Positions 1 to 6,018 of a DNA stretch of 6,018 nt are shown in pieces. How positions within the stretch are numbered: position 1 is the first letter of the stretch; every line of letters begins with the position of its first letter. This DNA is from Mucilaginibacter sp. GTDB lineage: Bacteria > Bacteroidota > Bacteroidia > Sphingobacteriales > Sphingobacteriaceae. Made by a program: the position numbers and the translations under genes. A model generated the notes under the pieces. The model had not been told where the DNA came from. It worked only from the letters and a program-made list of their open reading frames with translations, and made no database searches. The DNA is taken from NCBI GenBank assembly GCA_014376655.1, contig JACMRC010000354.1:1-6018 (forward strand). Reading direction: 5' to 3'.

Positions 1-26
1 AATGAAAGTAATTAAATAATTAAAAA

Positions 27-755
27 ATGAAACAAAATATAATTTTCCTGGCATTACTACTAACCATGATAGGCACAGGTTGTGGCTCGCAAAAAAATAG
101 TGTATCCGCCAAAAAAAGTCTTCGTGTTTTAATCGTAGCCGGCGGTTCATCGCATGATTTTGATAAATGGTATAAGCAGGCCGATGCCGAAACCTTACGC
201 AAAGACGGCTTAGCCACTGTAATTTATACAGATAATACAGACTCTATCGCATATTATCTGCCACAAACAGATGTGCTTTATTTAAGCAATAATAAACCTA
301 TAAAAAGTGTGGAAACACGCCAGGCAATTTTTGCTTTTGTAGACGCGGGCTATGGTTTAATCCTGGGCCATCCGGCATTATGGTACAACTGGAAAGACTG
401 GCCGGAATATAATGCCCAATTAGCAGGCGGTGGTGCAACTTCGCATGATAAATATGGCGCTTTTGAAGAAACCGTAGTAAACACCAGTCACCCGGTAACT
501 CAAGGTCTTGAACAAAAAATAACCTTAAAGGACGAACGATATCATTACGAACACGATCCAAAAGCAGCTGAAATTGAGGTTTTAGTAACCAATAGCGTTG
601 CCGGATCAGATAAAATTTATCCATCAATATTTGTGGTGAAAAACCCAAAGGCGCGCATAGTGGGTATAGCCTTGGGCCATGATGCCGAATCGCATGACAT
701 TGCTTTTTACCAAACAGTTTTACGCAACGCCGTTAAATGGGTAGCCCATAAATAA
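27..755 (+). CDS. ThuA-like domain protein, exported, probable lipoprotein
   Basis: This 242-residue protein fits the ThuA (trehalose utilization) family, which has a class I glutamine-amidotransferase-like fold. Residues 1-18 form a signal peptide with a hydrophobic core at 5-15, followed by Cys19. The bases before it (I-G-T-G-C) make an atypical lipobox, with Gly at -3, so lipidation is likely but not certain. Family-type motifs follow: GGSSHDFDKWY (39-49), LGHPALWYNW (113-122), HPVTQGL (155-161), DERYHYE (169-175) and ALGHDAESHD (215-224). No Cys sits at the nucleophile-elbow region near 110-116, so amidotransferase chemistry is not expected. In rhizobia, thuA and thuB are implicated in converting trehalose-like disaccharides to 3-keto forms; the biochemical role of exported Bacteroidota homologues is unclear. 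The length covers the whole domain. The ATG at 27 is preceded by an A-rich stretch and gives an intact signal peptide. An oxidoreductase gene follows after 50 bases. Bases 1-26 are too short to show whether an upstream gene ends there. Family call is firm; function is not. Confidence 0.85.
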   Translation: MKQNIIFLALLLTMIGTGCGSQKNSVSAKKSLRVLIVAGGSSHDFDKWYKQADAETLRKDGLATVIYTDNTDSIAYYLPQTDVLYLSNNKPIKSVETRQAIFAFVDAGYGLILGHPALWYNWKDWPEYNAQLAGGGATSHDKYGAFEETVVNTSHPVTQGLEQKITLKDERYHYEHDPKAAEIEVLVTNSVAGSDKIYPSIFVVKNPKARIVGIALGHDAESHDIAFYQTVLRNAVKWVAHK

Positions 756-805
756 TGGTATTAATCTTTAATTGTATTTAGTAACAGAACGAACAAATAA
801 CAACA

Positions 806-1924
806 ATGAGTCAGAAAAAAATTACCGTAGTTATAGTAGGCATGGGTTTCGGAAAAGAGTTTATACCCATTTACCAAAGCCACCCGGATATTAAAGCCGT
901 GGGCATTTGTACACGCAATAAAAAAACATTAGCAGACCTTGCTGCCAAATTTAACCTGGATAAAGATCTCTGTTTTGAAAATTTTGAGGATATTCCGGGT
1001 CGTGACGATGTTGATGCAATACATGTGGTTACACCCGTGCCTGAGCATGCAAAAATGACTTTAGCGTCATTAAATGCCAATAAGCATACTGCCTGTACCA
1101 TACCAATGGCCATGACGGTTGAAGATTGTAAAGCCATTGTTGAGGCAAAAAGGAAAGCAAATAAAGTTTATATGATGATGGAAACTGCCCTGTATACCCG
1201 GGAGTTTTTATACGGATTAAATTTGGCTGAAACAGGCCAGTTAGGGCGTATTCAATTTGTCAGAGGGTCTCATATTCAAGATATGAGTATGGATGGGTGG
1301 GCAGAATATTGGAAAGGCTTTCCACCTATGTTAAATGGGACCCACGCTATTTCACCCTTGCTACGGATTAATAATACCAAGGCAGAAAGTGTGGTTTGCC
1401 ATGGCTCAGGTAAGTTAAGCGATGACTTAGCCAGCAGGTATGGTTCGCCGTTTGCAGTTGAAACCGCTACGTTCACCCTTAAAAACTCTGATGTTATAGC
1501 AGAAGCTACTCGTTCATTATTTGACGTGGTAAGGCAATATCGCGAAAGCTATGATGTATATGGTACAAAAATGTCATTTGAGTGGGAACAATTACAAGAC
1601 GAAAGTCACGTAATTTTTGATGGCGGCGAAAACGCCAAAAGAGTTGATGTGCCTGATACCGACCAGATGCTGATTGAGGAAATTGCGCATTATACCCGTC
1701 GCGAAAAAATTGACGACCCTAACCACGTATCATTTTTACAAGGTGCCGGCCATGGTGGTTCACACCCACATTTGGTGCAAGAGTTTGTGGCCGCTATTAT
1801 GGAGAACCGCAACTCGGCAGTTGACGCGGACGTGGCTGCAAACTATACCTGTGCCGGTATCTGTGCCCATGAATCGGCTATGAATGGTGGTAAAAGAATA
1901 AGCATACCTGATTTTGAATTGTAA
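806..1924 (+). CDS. Gfo/Idh/MocA family oxidoreductase with altered EKP motif
   Basis: This is a 372-residue, probably cytoplasmic NAD(P)-dependent sugar dehydrogenase-like protein without a signal peptide. An N-terminal Rossmann fold (about 5-125) begins with VVIVGMGFG, where the glycines are at 12, 14 and 16 instead of the usual GxGxxG spacing. The strand VDAIHVVTPVPEHAKM (69-84) and the helix start PMAMTVEDC (100-108) are typical of the family. The C-terminal alpha/beta domain (about 126-370) carries METALYTREF (125-134), NGTHAISPLL (177-186), with His180 near the usual catalytic His region, and a His-rich GHGGSHPHLVQEF (315-327). The motif that normally reads Glu-Lys-Pro before PMA is Thr98-Ile99-Pro100, so the conserved Lys is missing. 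I believe a subfamily with this change exists, so it need not be a dead enzyme. The gene sits 50 bases after the ThuA-like gene and 36 bases before an epimerase gene, probably in the same operon. Its role is inferred to be oxidation or reduction of a sugar or keto-sugar; the substrate is unknown. Confidence 0.88.
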   Translation: MSQKKITVVIVGMGFGKEFIPIYQSHPDIKAVGICTRNKKTLADLAAKFNLDKDLCFENFEDIPGRDDVDAIHVVTPVPEHAKMTLASLNANKHTACTIPMAMTVEDCKAIVEAKRKANKVYMMMETALYTREFLYGLNLAETGQLGRIQFVRGSHIQDMSMDGWAEYWKGFPPMLNGTHAISPLLRINNTKAESVVCHGSGKLSDDLASRYGSPFAVETATFTLKNSDVIAEATRSLFDVVRQYRESYDVYGTKMSFEWEQLQDESHVIFDGGENAKRVDVPDTDQMLIEEIAHYTRREKIDDPNHVSFLQGAGHGGSHPHLVQEFVAAIMENRNSAVDADVAANYTCAGICAHESAMNGGKRISIPDFEL

Positions 1925-1960
1925 ACATTAATATATGGTGCCCTCTCTTATAATTGTTGT

Positions 1961-2812
1961 ATGATGAAATTTGGTGTTAGCACATTTGTTTGGGTTTCGC
2001 CCTTTAATACAAACTCTTTTGACCTTGTTTACAAAGTTAAGGGCATGGGTTATGATATATTGGAAGTTGCGGTGGAGGACAAAGACCTAATTGATTGGAA
2101 AAAATTAAAAGAAATTGTAAAAGAAACCGAATTAAACGTAACAATAAGTGGGGCGTTTGGCGCAACCCGAGATATATCAAGCACTGATCTCGCAATAAGG
2201 AAAGAAGGGCTAAACTACATTATTGATTGTATAAAAATTGCACAATATATGGATAGTCCGGTTTTTACCGGTCCGGTTTATTCAGCGGTTGGAAAAACCC
2301 GCTATACCACCGCAGAGCAAAAGAAACGGGAACGGGCCTGGTGTATTGAAAATCTTTTAACAGCAGGGAAAATAGCGGCCGATCATAATGTTATTATAGG
2401 CCTTGAGCCACTAAACAGATTTGAAACCGATATGGTAAATACGGTAGATCAGGCCCTTTCTATTGTTAATGAGGTTTCAAACCCCAGTCTAAAAGTATCC
2501 TTGGATACTTTTCACTGCAATATTGAAGAAAAAAACATAGCCAATTCTATCCGGAAAATTGGTAAAGAAAGATTATGCCATATCCAGGCCAATGAAAGCG
2601 ACCGGGGTACACCAGGAACCGGAAACGTTGATTGGATAGGCATTAAAGATGCGCTGGCCGCTATTAAATATGAGGGTGCGGTAGTAATTGAGACGTTTGG
2701 TGCCCCCTCAAAAGAACTTGCAAAAGCAGCCTGTATATGGCGGCCACTTGCAAAAAGTGCGGATGTACTTGCCATAGATGGACTTGCATTTTATAAAAAG
2801 TTGTTTACTTAA
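1961..2812 (+). CDS. TIM-barrel sugar epimerase, D-tagatose/D-allulose 3-epimerase-like
   Basis: This 283-residue protein belongs to the sugar phosphate isomerase/epimerase (xylose-isomerase-like TIM barrel) superfamily. The active-site pattern of ketose 3-epimerases is complete. The predicted divalent-metal ligands are Glu149 (in GLEPLNRFE), Asp182 (in SLDTFHCNIEE), His207 (in CHIQANE) and Glu244 (in VVIETFG). Their spacing closely matches characterised D-allulose and D-tagatose 3-epimerases. NRFE (152-155) and Arg215 followed by a PGTG loop (218-221) also match that family. The length is near the usual 280-300 residues, and no signal peptide is seen, so it should be cytoplasmic. It would move the configuration at C3 of a free ketose or keto-sugar; related barrels also act as isomerases or as deglycosidases on 3-keto-glycosides, so the exact reaction is open. 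Two ATG codons stand in tandem (1961 and 1964) and either could start translation; the longer form is given. The gene is 36 bases after the oxidoreductase, which suggests a shared pathway and transcript. Confidence 0.87.
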   Translation: MMKFGVSTFVWVSPFNTNSFDLVYKVKGMGYDILEVAVEDKDLIDWKKLKEIVKETELNVTISGAFGATRDISSTDLAIRKEGLNYIIDCIKIAQYMDSPVFTGPVYSAVGKTRYTTAEQKKRERAWCIENLLTAGKIAADHNVIIGLEPLNRFETDMVNTVDQALSIVNEVSNPSLKVSLDTFHCNIEEKNIANSIRKIGKERLCHIQANESDRGTPGTGNVDWIGIKDALAAIKYEGAVVIETFGAPSKELAKAACIWRPLAKSADVLAIDGLAFYKKLFT

Positions 2813-2894
2813 CTAATAGAAAGATTTAACGTATAAATACTTGATTGTTATAAACCGATTAGCGTACCCTTACTAAACCAAATAATTACTTGAT

Positions 2895-4451
2895 ATGAGT
2901 TCAGTTACTGATAATGGAGCAGATATTACTATGGTAGATAATCATGCTAAAAAAATACTTTTTTGGGGATGTTTTATCGTGTTGGTTTCTTCTGCTTTCG
3001 GATTTGTGTTCCGGTCTTTTTTAATGGCTGATTGGGGGATACAATTTGGGCTGAGCAAGACCCAGCAAGGCGAAATTTTTGGGGTAAGTTTTTGGCCCTT
3101 CGGGATCAGTATTGTGTTTTTTAGCTTAATTATTGATAAAGTTGGATACAAGAAGTCAATGATCTTCGCATTTATATGCCATACCCTTTCTGTCATCATC
3201 ACCATTATGGCAAATGGTTATTGGATGCTATATTTTGGTACGCTTTTATTTGCTTTAGGAAATGGAGCTGCAGAGGCGGTTGTAAATCCGGTTGTAGCTA
3301 CCATGTATCCTAAAGAGAAAACAAAATGGCTAAACATATTACATGCCGGATGGCCTACCGGTCTGGTAATTTCAGGCCTGTTAGCAATTGCTATGCTTCA
3401 TTTCCATTTACGATGGGAAATAATTATTGGGTTTATTATGCTCCCGGTAATTGTATATGGTGTAATAATTGCCAATCGTAGTTTTCCTGTAAATGAACGG
3501 GTTAAAGCTGGGGTTAGTTACCTGGAGATGTTGAAAGAGGTTGGGATTTTAGGTATATTGATAGTTGTGTCTTTGTGTACATTCCAGTTGGGAAATCTTT
3601 TTGATTGGTCATATATAGTAAGTGTAATTATTATACTGGTTATCGTTGGTGCATTTGCATTCTTTGTAAGGGCCCTGGGGCATCCGCTATTTATTTTGTT
3701 GCTTTTGCTGATGATACCTTTAGCAACGACAGAATTAGGAACCGATAGTTGGATAAGTGATTTAATGACACCCGAAATGGCCAAGATAGGATTGCAGGGA
3801 GGGTGGGTATTAGTTTATACCTCTGTTATCATGGCTATATTACGATTTTATTCAGGCCCTATTGTACACAAATTTGCTCCACTGGGCTTGTTGGCTGTAA
3901 GCGCAGTAGTGGCATGTTTTGGATTGGAGTTTCTATCTTATTCAGTAGGATTTGTCATCATTATTGCTGCGACAATTTACGCGCTGGGAAAAACCTTTTT
4001 TTGGGGAACAATGCTGGGCGTTGTTGCTGAACAGTTTCCAAAAGGAGGCGCATTAACATTGAATTTTACCAGCGCCGTAGGGCAAATTGGCGTAGGAATA
4101 ATAGGAGCTGTCTTTTTAGGAACTATCCAGGATAAACAACTGGATAAAAACCTGACTAATTATGATAACAAAAATCATACAGCGTTTCATACTACTTACA
4201 TTACGCAGCAAAAGAAAAGTATTTTTGGTAAATACCAAGCTATTGACGAAAGTAAATTAGCCGTAGCCCCTTCTGCGACTATTCAAACAATTGCCGGGGT
4301 ACAAAACAATGCTAAAAAAGACGCACTTAGATTAGTAGGCATTTTACCCGGTGTAGTATTTATGTTTTACCTCGGCATTATGCTTTATTTTAAACGTAAA
4401 GGCGGCTATAAACCAGTAGTATTAAAGGAACGCACAGTTAATACCTCCTAA
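2895..4451 (+). CDS. Major facilitator superfamily transporter, probable sugar importer
   Basis: This 518-residue integral inner-membrane protein fits the major facilitator superfamily. By eye there are about 14 hydrophobic segments: roughly 22-44, 60-80, 89-106, 110-135, 152-169, 174-193, 216-233, 239-257, 264-280, 300-318, 328-346, 350-372, 390-411 and 479-497. The loop DKVGYKK (81-87) after segment 2 resembles MFS motif A. The motif HAGWPTGLVISG (150-161) is also notable. Segments 7 and 8 may be an extra central pair added to the 12-segment core. A long polar loop (about 411-478) precedes the last segment and would face the periplasm if the N-terminus is inside. The start at 2895 gives a 20-residue polar N-terminus; ATG at 2931 (Met13) is an alternative that keeps every membrane segment. 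The gene is 82 bases after the epimerase gene and on the same strand, so it plausibly carries that enzyme's substrate or its precursor. The direction and the substrate are inferred from context only. Confidence 0.85.
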   Translation: MSSVTDNGADITMVDNHAKKILFWGCFIVLVSSAFGFVFRSFLMADWGIQFGLSKTQQGEIFGVSFWPFGISIVFFSLIIDKVGYKKSMIFAFICHTLSVIITIMANGYWMLYFGTLLFALGNGAAEAVVNPVVATMYPKEKTKWLNILHAGWPTGLVISGLLAIAMLHFHLRWEIIIGFIMLPVIVYGVIIANRSFPVNERVKAGVSYLEMLKEVGILGILIVVSLCTFQLGNLFDWSYIVSVIIILVIVGAFAFFVRALGHPLFILLLLLMIPLATTELGTDSWISDLMTPEMAKIGLQGGWVLVYTSVIMAILRFYSGPIVHKFAPLGLLAVSAVVACFGLEFLSYSVGFVIIIAATIYALGKTFFWGTMLGVVAEQFPKGGALTLNFTSAVGQIGVGIIGAVFLGTIQDKQLDKNLTNYDNKNHTAFHTTYITQQKKSIFGKYQAIDESKLAVAPSATIQTIAGVQNNAKKDALRLVGILPGVVFMFYLGIMLYFKRKGGYKPVVLKERTVNTS

Positions 4452-4467
4452 ATAATAATTTACAAAA

Positions 4468-4539
4468 GGCTTTAAATACCCTGTTTGCAAATAAACACAT
4501 TTTGATTAATTGTGGATAGCAAATCAAGGTATTATAGCC
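4468..4539 (+). promoter_or_regulatory. Possible nested hairpin in the leader before the susC-like gene
   Basis: The 146-base gap between the MFS gene and the susC-like gene contains an imperfect, nested inverted repeat. GGCTTTAAATACC (4468-4480) pairs with GGTATTATAGCC (4528-4539) through 11 or 12 base pairs, with one T/T mismatch (4472/4535) and one bulged A (4476). Inside it, TTTGC (4484-4488) pairs with GCAAA (4519-4523), leaving a loop of about 30 bases. CACA (4496-4499) and TGTG (4511-4514) could extend it further. No strong T-run follows, so a classic intrinsic terminator is unlikely. It could be a leader structure or a protein-binding site, or chance pairing in AT-rich DNA. I saw no convincing Bacteroidota TTTG/TAnnTTTG promoter in this gap. 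Confidence 0.3.
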
Positions 4540-4597
4540 ACGCTTTTGTCCAATAAATTCCGTTCAACACAATTATTTACTTATTAAATCAAATTTC

Positions 4598-6018
4598 ATG
4601 AGAAGAATTTTATTTAGAAGGCAGGGACACCCTGCCCGGCTGCAATGGCTTCCTTATAAAGTGCATTCAAAAAAAGCACTTCTTATTTTTTCAGTTATAT
4701 TCAGTTTGCTGTTTTCAGTTTCTGCATTTGCACAAAAAATTCAAATTACCGGAACTGTAGTTGGCGATAACAATGAAACTTTAATTGGCGTAACAGTTAA
4801 GGACAAAGCCTCGCAAAGTGGTACGTCAACTGATGCCAATGGTAAATTTAATCTGTCTGTATCTAATGCTAATGGAGTATTAGTAGTTAGTTATATAGGC
4901 TATAAAACTAAAGAAGTGGCTCTTAACGGGCAAACTTCTATCAAAATTCAGCTTACGGCTAATAATTCAAGCCTTCAGGAAGTAGTTGTAACGGGTTACG
5001 GTACCCAAAAAAGAGAATCGTTAACCGCTGCAATTTCGTCTACTACCAGTAAAGATCTTGACCGTGTACATGGTGGGTCAACTGTAAGTTCAGCCTTAGC
5101 CGGTAAGATTGCCGGTTTAACTTTCAAACAATCTGAAGGCAGGCCCGGAGCCAGTGCTTCAATCCAAATACGCAATATGGGTTCGCCTTTATTCGTAATT
5201 GACGGTATCCAAACGGATGAGGGCCAGTTTAACAACATATCGCCGAATGATGTAGAAAGCATTAGTATATTAAAAGATGCTTCTGCTGCTATTTATGGTA
5301 TGCGGGCAGCTAACGGTGTTGTGGTAGTAACCACTAAAAAAGGTTCAGGCGAAAGCAGGATCAACGTCGATGCCTACTTGGGCTATCAAAAATTTTATCG
5401 TTTTCCAAGGGCGCAAAGCAATTCATATAATTATATGATGTACAAAGCCGAAGCAAACGTAAATGATGCCGGTACTACCCCTATTACCCAGTCAGAGCTG
5501 GATAAATATAAAGTAGGCACAGCACCAGGCTACCAAAGTTTTGACTGGAATAAATTTATTATTGACGATAATGGAAACGCGCCTCAAAACTCTATCAATA
5601 TAAATTTTCAGGGAGCTTCTGATAAAGTAAACTATTATGTATCAGCAAGTAATGTTTATCAGACATTTAATTTAGGTAAAGAGTTCAACTTTCAACGTTC
5701 AAATATTCAATCAAATATCAGCGCCAAGTTAGCCACCGGGTTAACCGTAAGAATGGAAATTAACGGACGCGTAGAAGACAGGGAAAACCCAGGTGTACCA
5801 GGTGGTGATGATTATGATGACGAAAGGTACGCCGTGCAACGTAACACCCCGTTAGAAAGGCCATACGCTAACGATAATCCTGATTACCTGGGTGATATTG
5901 TTCATAATCAAACTAATTATGCGTTTTTGAACAATAAACTATCGGGCCATCAAAGTGATATTTGGCGGATATTAAATACGAAGATGCAGGCAGATTACCA
6001 AATTCCGGGTATTAAGGG
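4598..6018 (+). CDS. SusC/RagA-family TonB-linked outer-membrane transporter, 5' part
   Basis: This frame is open from ATG 4598 to the window edge: 473 complete codons plus two bases, with no stop. SusC-family proteins usually have about 1,000 residues, so roughly half is present. A long basic N-region (1-26) precedes a hydrophobic signal core (27-41) and a likely cleavage site after SAFA (42-45). A carboxypeptidase-regulatory-like beta-sandwich follows at about 47-120 (ITGTVVGDNNETLIGVTV, DANGKF, SYIGYKTKEV). The TonB-box region is EVVVTGYGTQKRES (128-141). The plug domain spans about 140-250, with ALAGKIAGLTF, SIQIRNMGSPLFVIDGIQ, SILKDASAAIYGMRAANG and VVVVTTKKG. Barrel strands start near 255. 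In this family a SusD lipoprotein normally caps the channel and is usually encoded just downstream; none is in view. It would import an oligosaccharide or other large nutrient across the outer membrane, powered by TonB. GTG at 4661 (Val22) is an alternative start that gives a more usual signal peptide. The substrate is unknown. Confidence 0.93.
   Translation, partial: MRRILFRRQGHPARLQWLPYKVHSKKALLIFSVIFSLLFSVSAFAQKIQITGTVVGDNNETLIGVTVKDKASQSGTSTDANGKFNLSVSNANGVLVVSYIGYKTKEVALNGQTSIKIQLTANNSSLQEVVVTGYGTQKRESLTAAISSTTSKDLDRVHGGSTVSSALAGKIAGLTFKQSEGRPGASASIQIRNMGSPLFVIDGIQTDEGQFNNISPNDVESISILKDASAAIYGMRAANGVVVVTTKKGSGESRINVDAYLGYQKFYRFPRAQSNSYNYMMYKAEANVNDAGTTPITQSELDKYKVGTAPGYQSFDWNKFIIDDNGNAPQNSININFQGASDKVNYYVSASNVYQTFNLGKEFNFQRSNIQSNISAKLATGLTVRMEINGRVEDRENPGVPGGDDYDDERYAVQRNTPLERPYANDNPDYLGDIVHNQTNYAFLNNKLSGHQSDIWRILNTKMQADYQIPGIK
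4620..4636 (+). repeat. Perfect 7-bp GC-rich hairpin early in the susC-like frame
   Basis: GGCAGGG (4620-4626), a 3-base loop ACA, and CCCTGCC (4630-4636) form a perfect inverted repeat, 22 bases downstream of the ATG at 4598. Six of the seven pairs are G-C, in otherwise AT-rich surroundings. If 4598 is the true start, the stem lies close to where an initiating ribosome sits and could lower translation. If GTG 4661 is the true start, it lies in the leader. The repeat is certain from sequence; any function is inferred. No T-run follows, so it is not a typical terminator. Confidence 0.5.

Noticed and set aside
1..26. Possible tail of an upstream gene at the left edge
   Set aside because: Stops occur in all three + frames within 26 bases, but too little sequence is present to support any coding call.
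298..648. Minus-strand open frame of 116 codons opposite the ThuA-like gene
   Set aside because: It lies wholly inside a well-supported gene, has no recognisable domain, and looks like a shadow of the + strand coding pattern.
1913..1956. Possible Bacteroidota promoter before the epimerase gene (TTTG at 1913-1916, TATAATTG at 1949-1956)
   Set aside because: The spacing is about 32 bases instead of about 20, the second box has a mismatch, and it would leave almost no leader.
2256..2279. Direct repeat GTCCGGTTT at 2256-2264 and 2271-2279
   Set aside because: It falls inside the epimerase gene and is explained by repeated Pro-Val/Val-Phe codons in a conserved barrel strand.
2813..2894. Short inverted repeats (TATAA/TTATA) in the gap before the MFS gene, considered as a terminator or promoter
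   Set aside because: The stem is only 5 A/T pairs with no T-run, and no TAnnTTTG box is present; chance level in AT-rich DNA.
4996..5262. Minus-strand open frame of 88 codons opposite the susC-like gene
   Set aside because: It overlaps the conserved plug domain of the susC-like frame, and its translation has no family features.

Overview
The window looks like AT-rich chromosomal DNA from a member of the Bacteroidota, most likely a Sphingobacteriaceae-type bacterium (Mucilaginibacter or Pedobacter relatives). The reasons are the SusC/RagA-type TonB-dependent transporter at the right end, A/T-rich translation starts without Shine-Dalgarno sequences, and the family make-up of the other proteins. 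The genus is inferred from overall protein character and was not tested. All five genes lie on the + strand. No RNA gene, insertion sequence, CRISPR array or phage gene is visible.

Layout from left to right: an exported, probably lipid-anchored ThuA-like protein (27-755); a cytoplasmic Gfo/Idh/MocA-family oxidoreductase (806-1924); a TIM-barrel sugar isomerase/epimerase with the metal site of the D-tagatose/D-allulose 3-epimerases (1961-2812); a major facilitator superfamily transporter with about 14 membrane segments (2895-4451); a 146-base gap holding a possible structured leader; and the 5' part of a susC-like gene (4598 to the window edge, open). The gaps between the first four genes are 50, 36 and 82 bases, which fits one operon. 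The larger gap before susC may mark a new or separately controlled unit. No gap reaches 300 bases.

Together the genes suggest a sugar-scavenging locus. SusC, normally with a SusD partner beyond the edge, would import a glycan or glycoside across the outer membrane. The ThuA-like protein would act at the envelope. The MFS carrier would move a small product across the inner membrane. The oxidoreductase and epimerase would act on it in the cytoplasm, plausibly as a keto-sugar. ThuA next to a Gfo/Idh/MocA protein resembles the rhizobial thuAB pair, which is linked to 3-keto-disaccharide metabolism. The substrate cannot be read from the sequence.

The points most worth a second look are: the oxidoreductase, whose usual Glu-Lys-Pro motif reads Thr-Ile-Pro; the nested imperfect hairpin in the leader before susC; and a perfect 7-bp GC-rich hairpin just inside the susC reading frame, where the protein has an unusually long basic N-terminus. 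I found no convincing evidence of a wholly new system.
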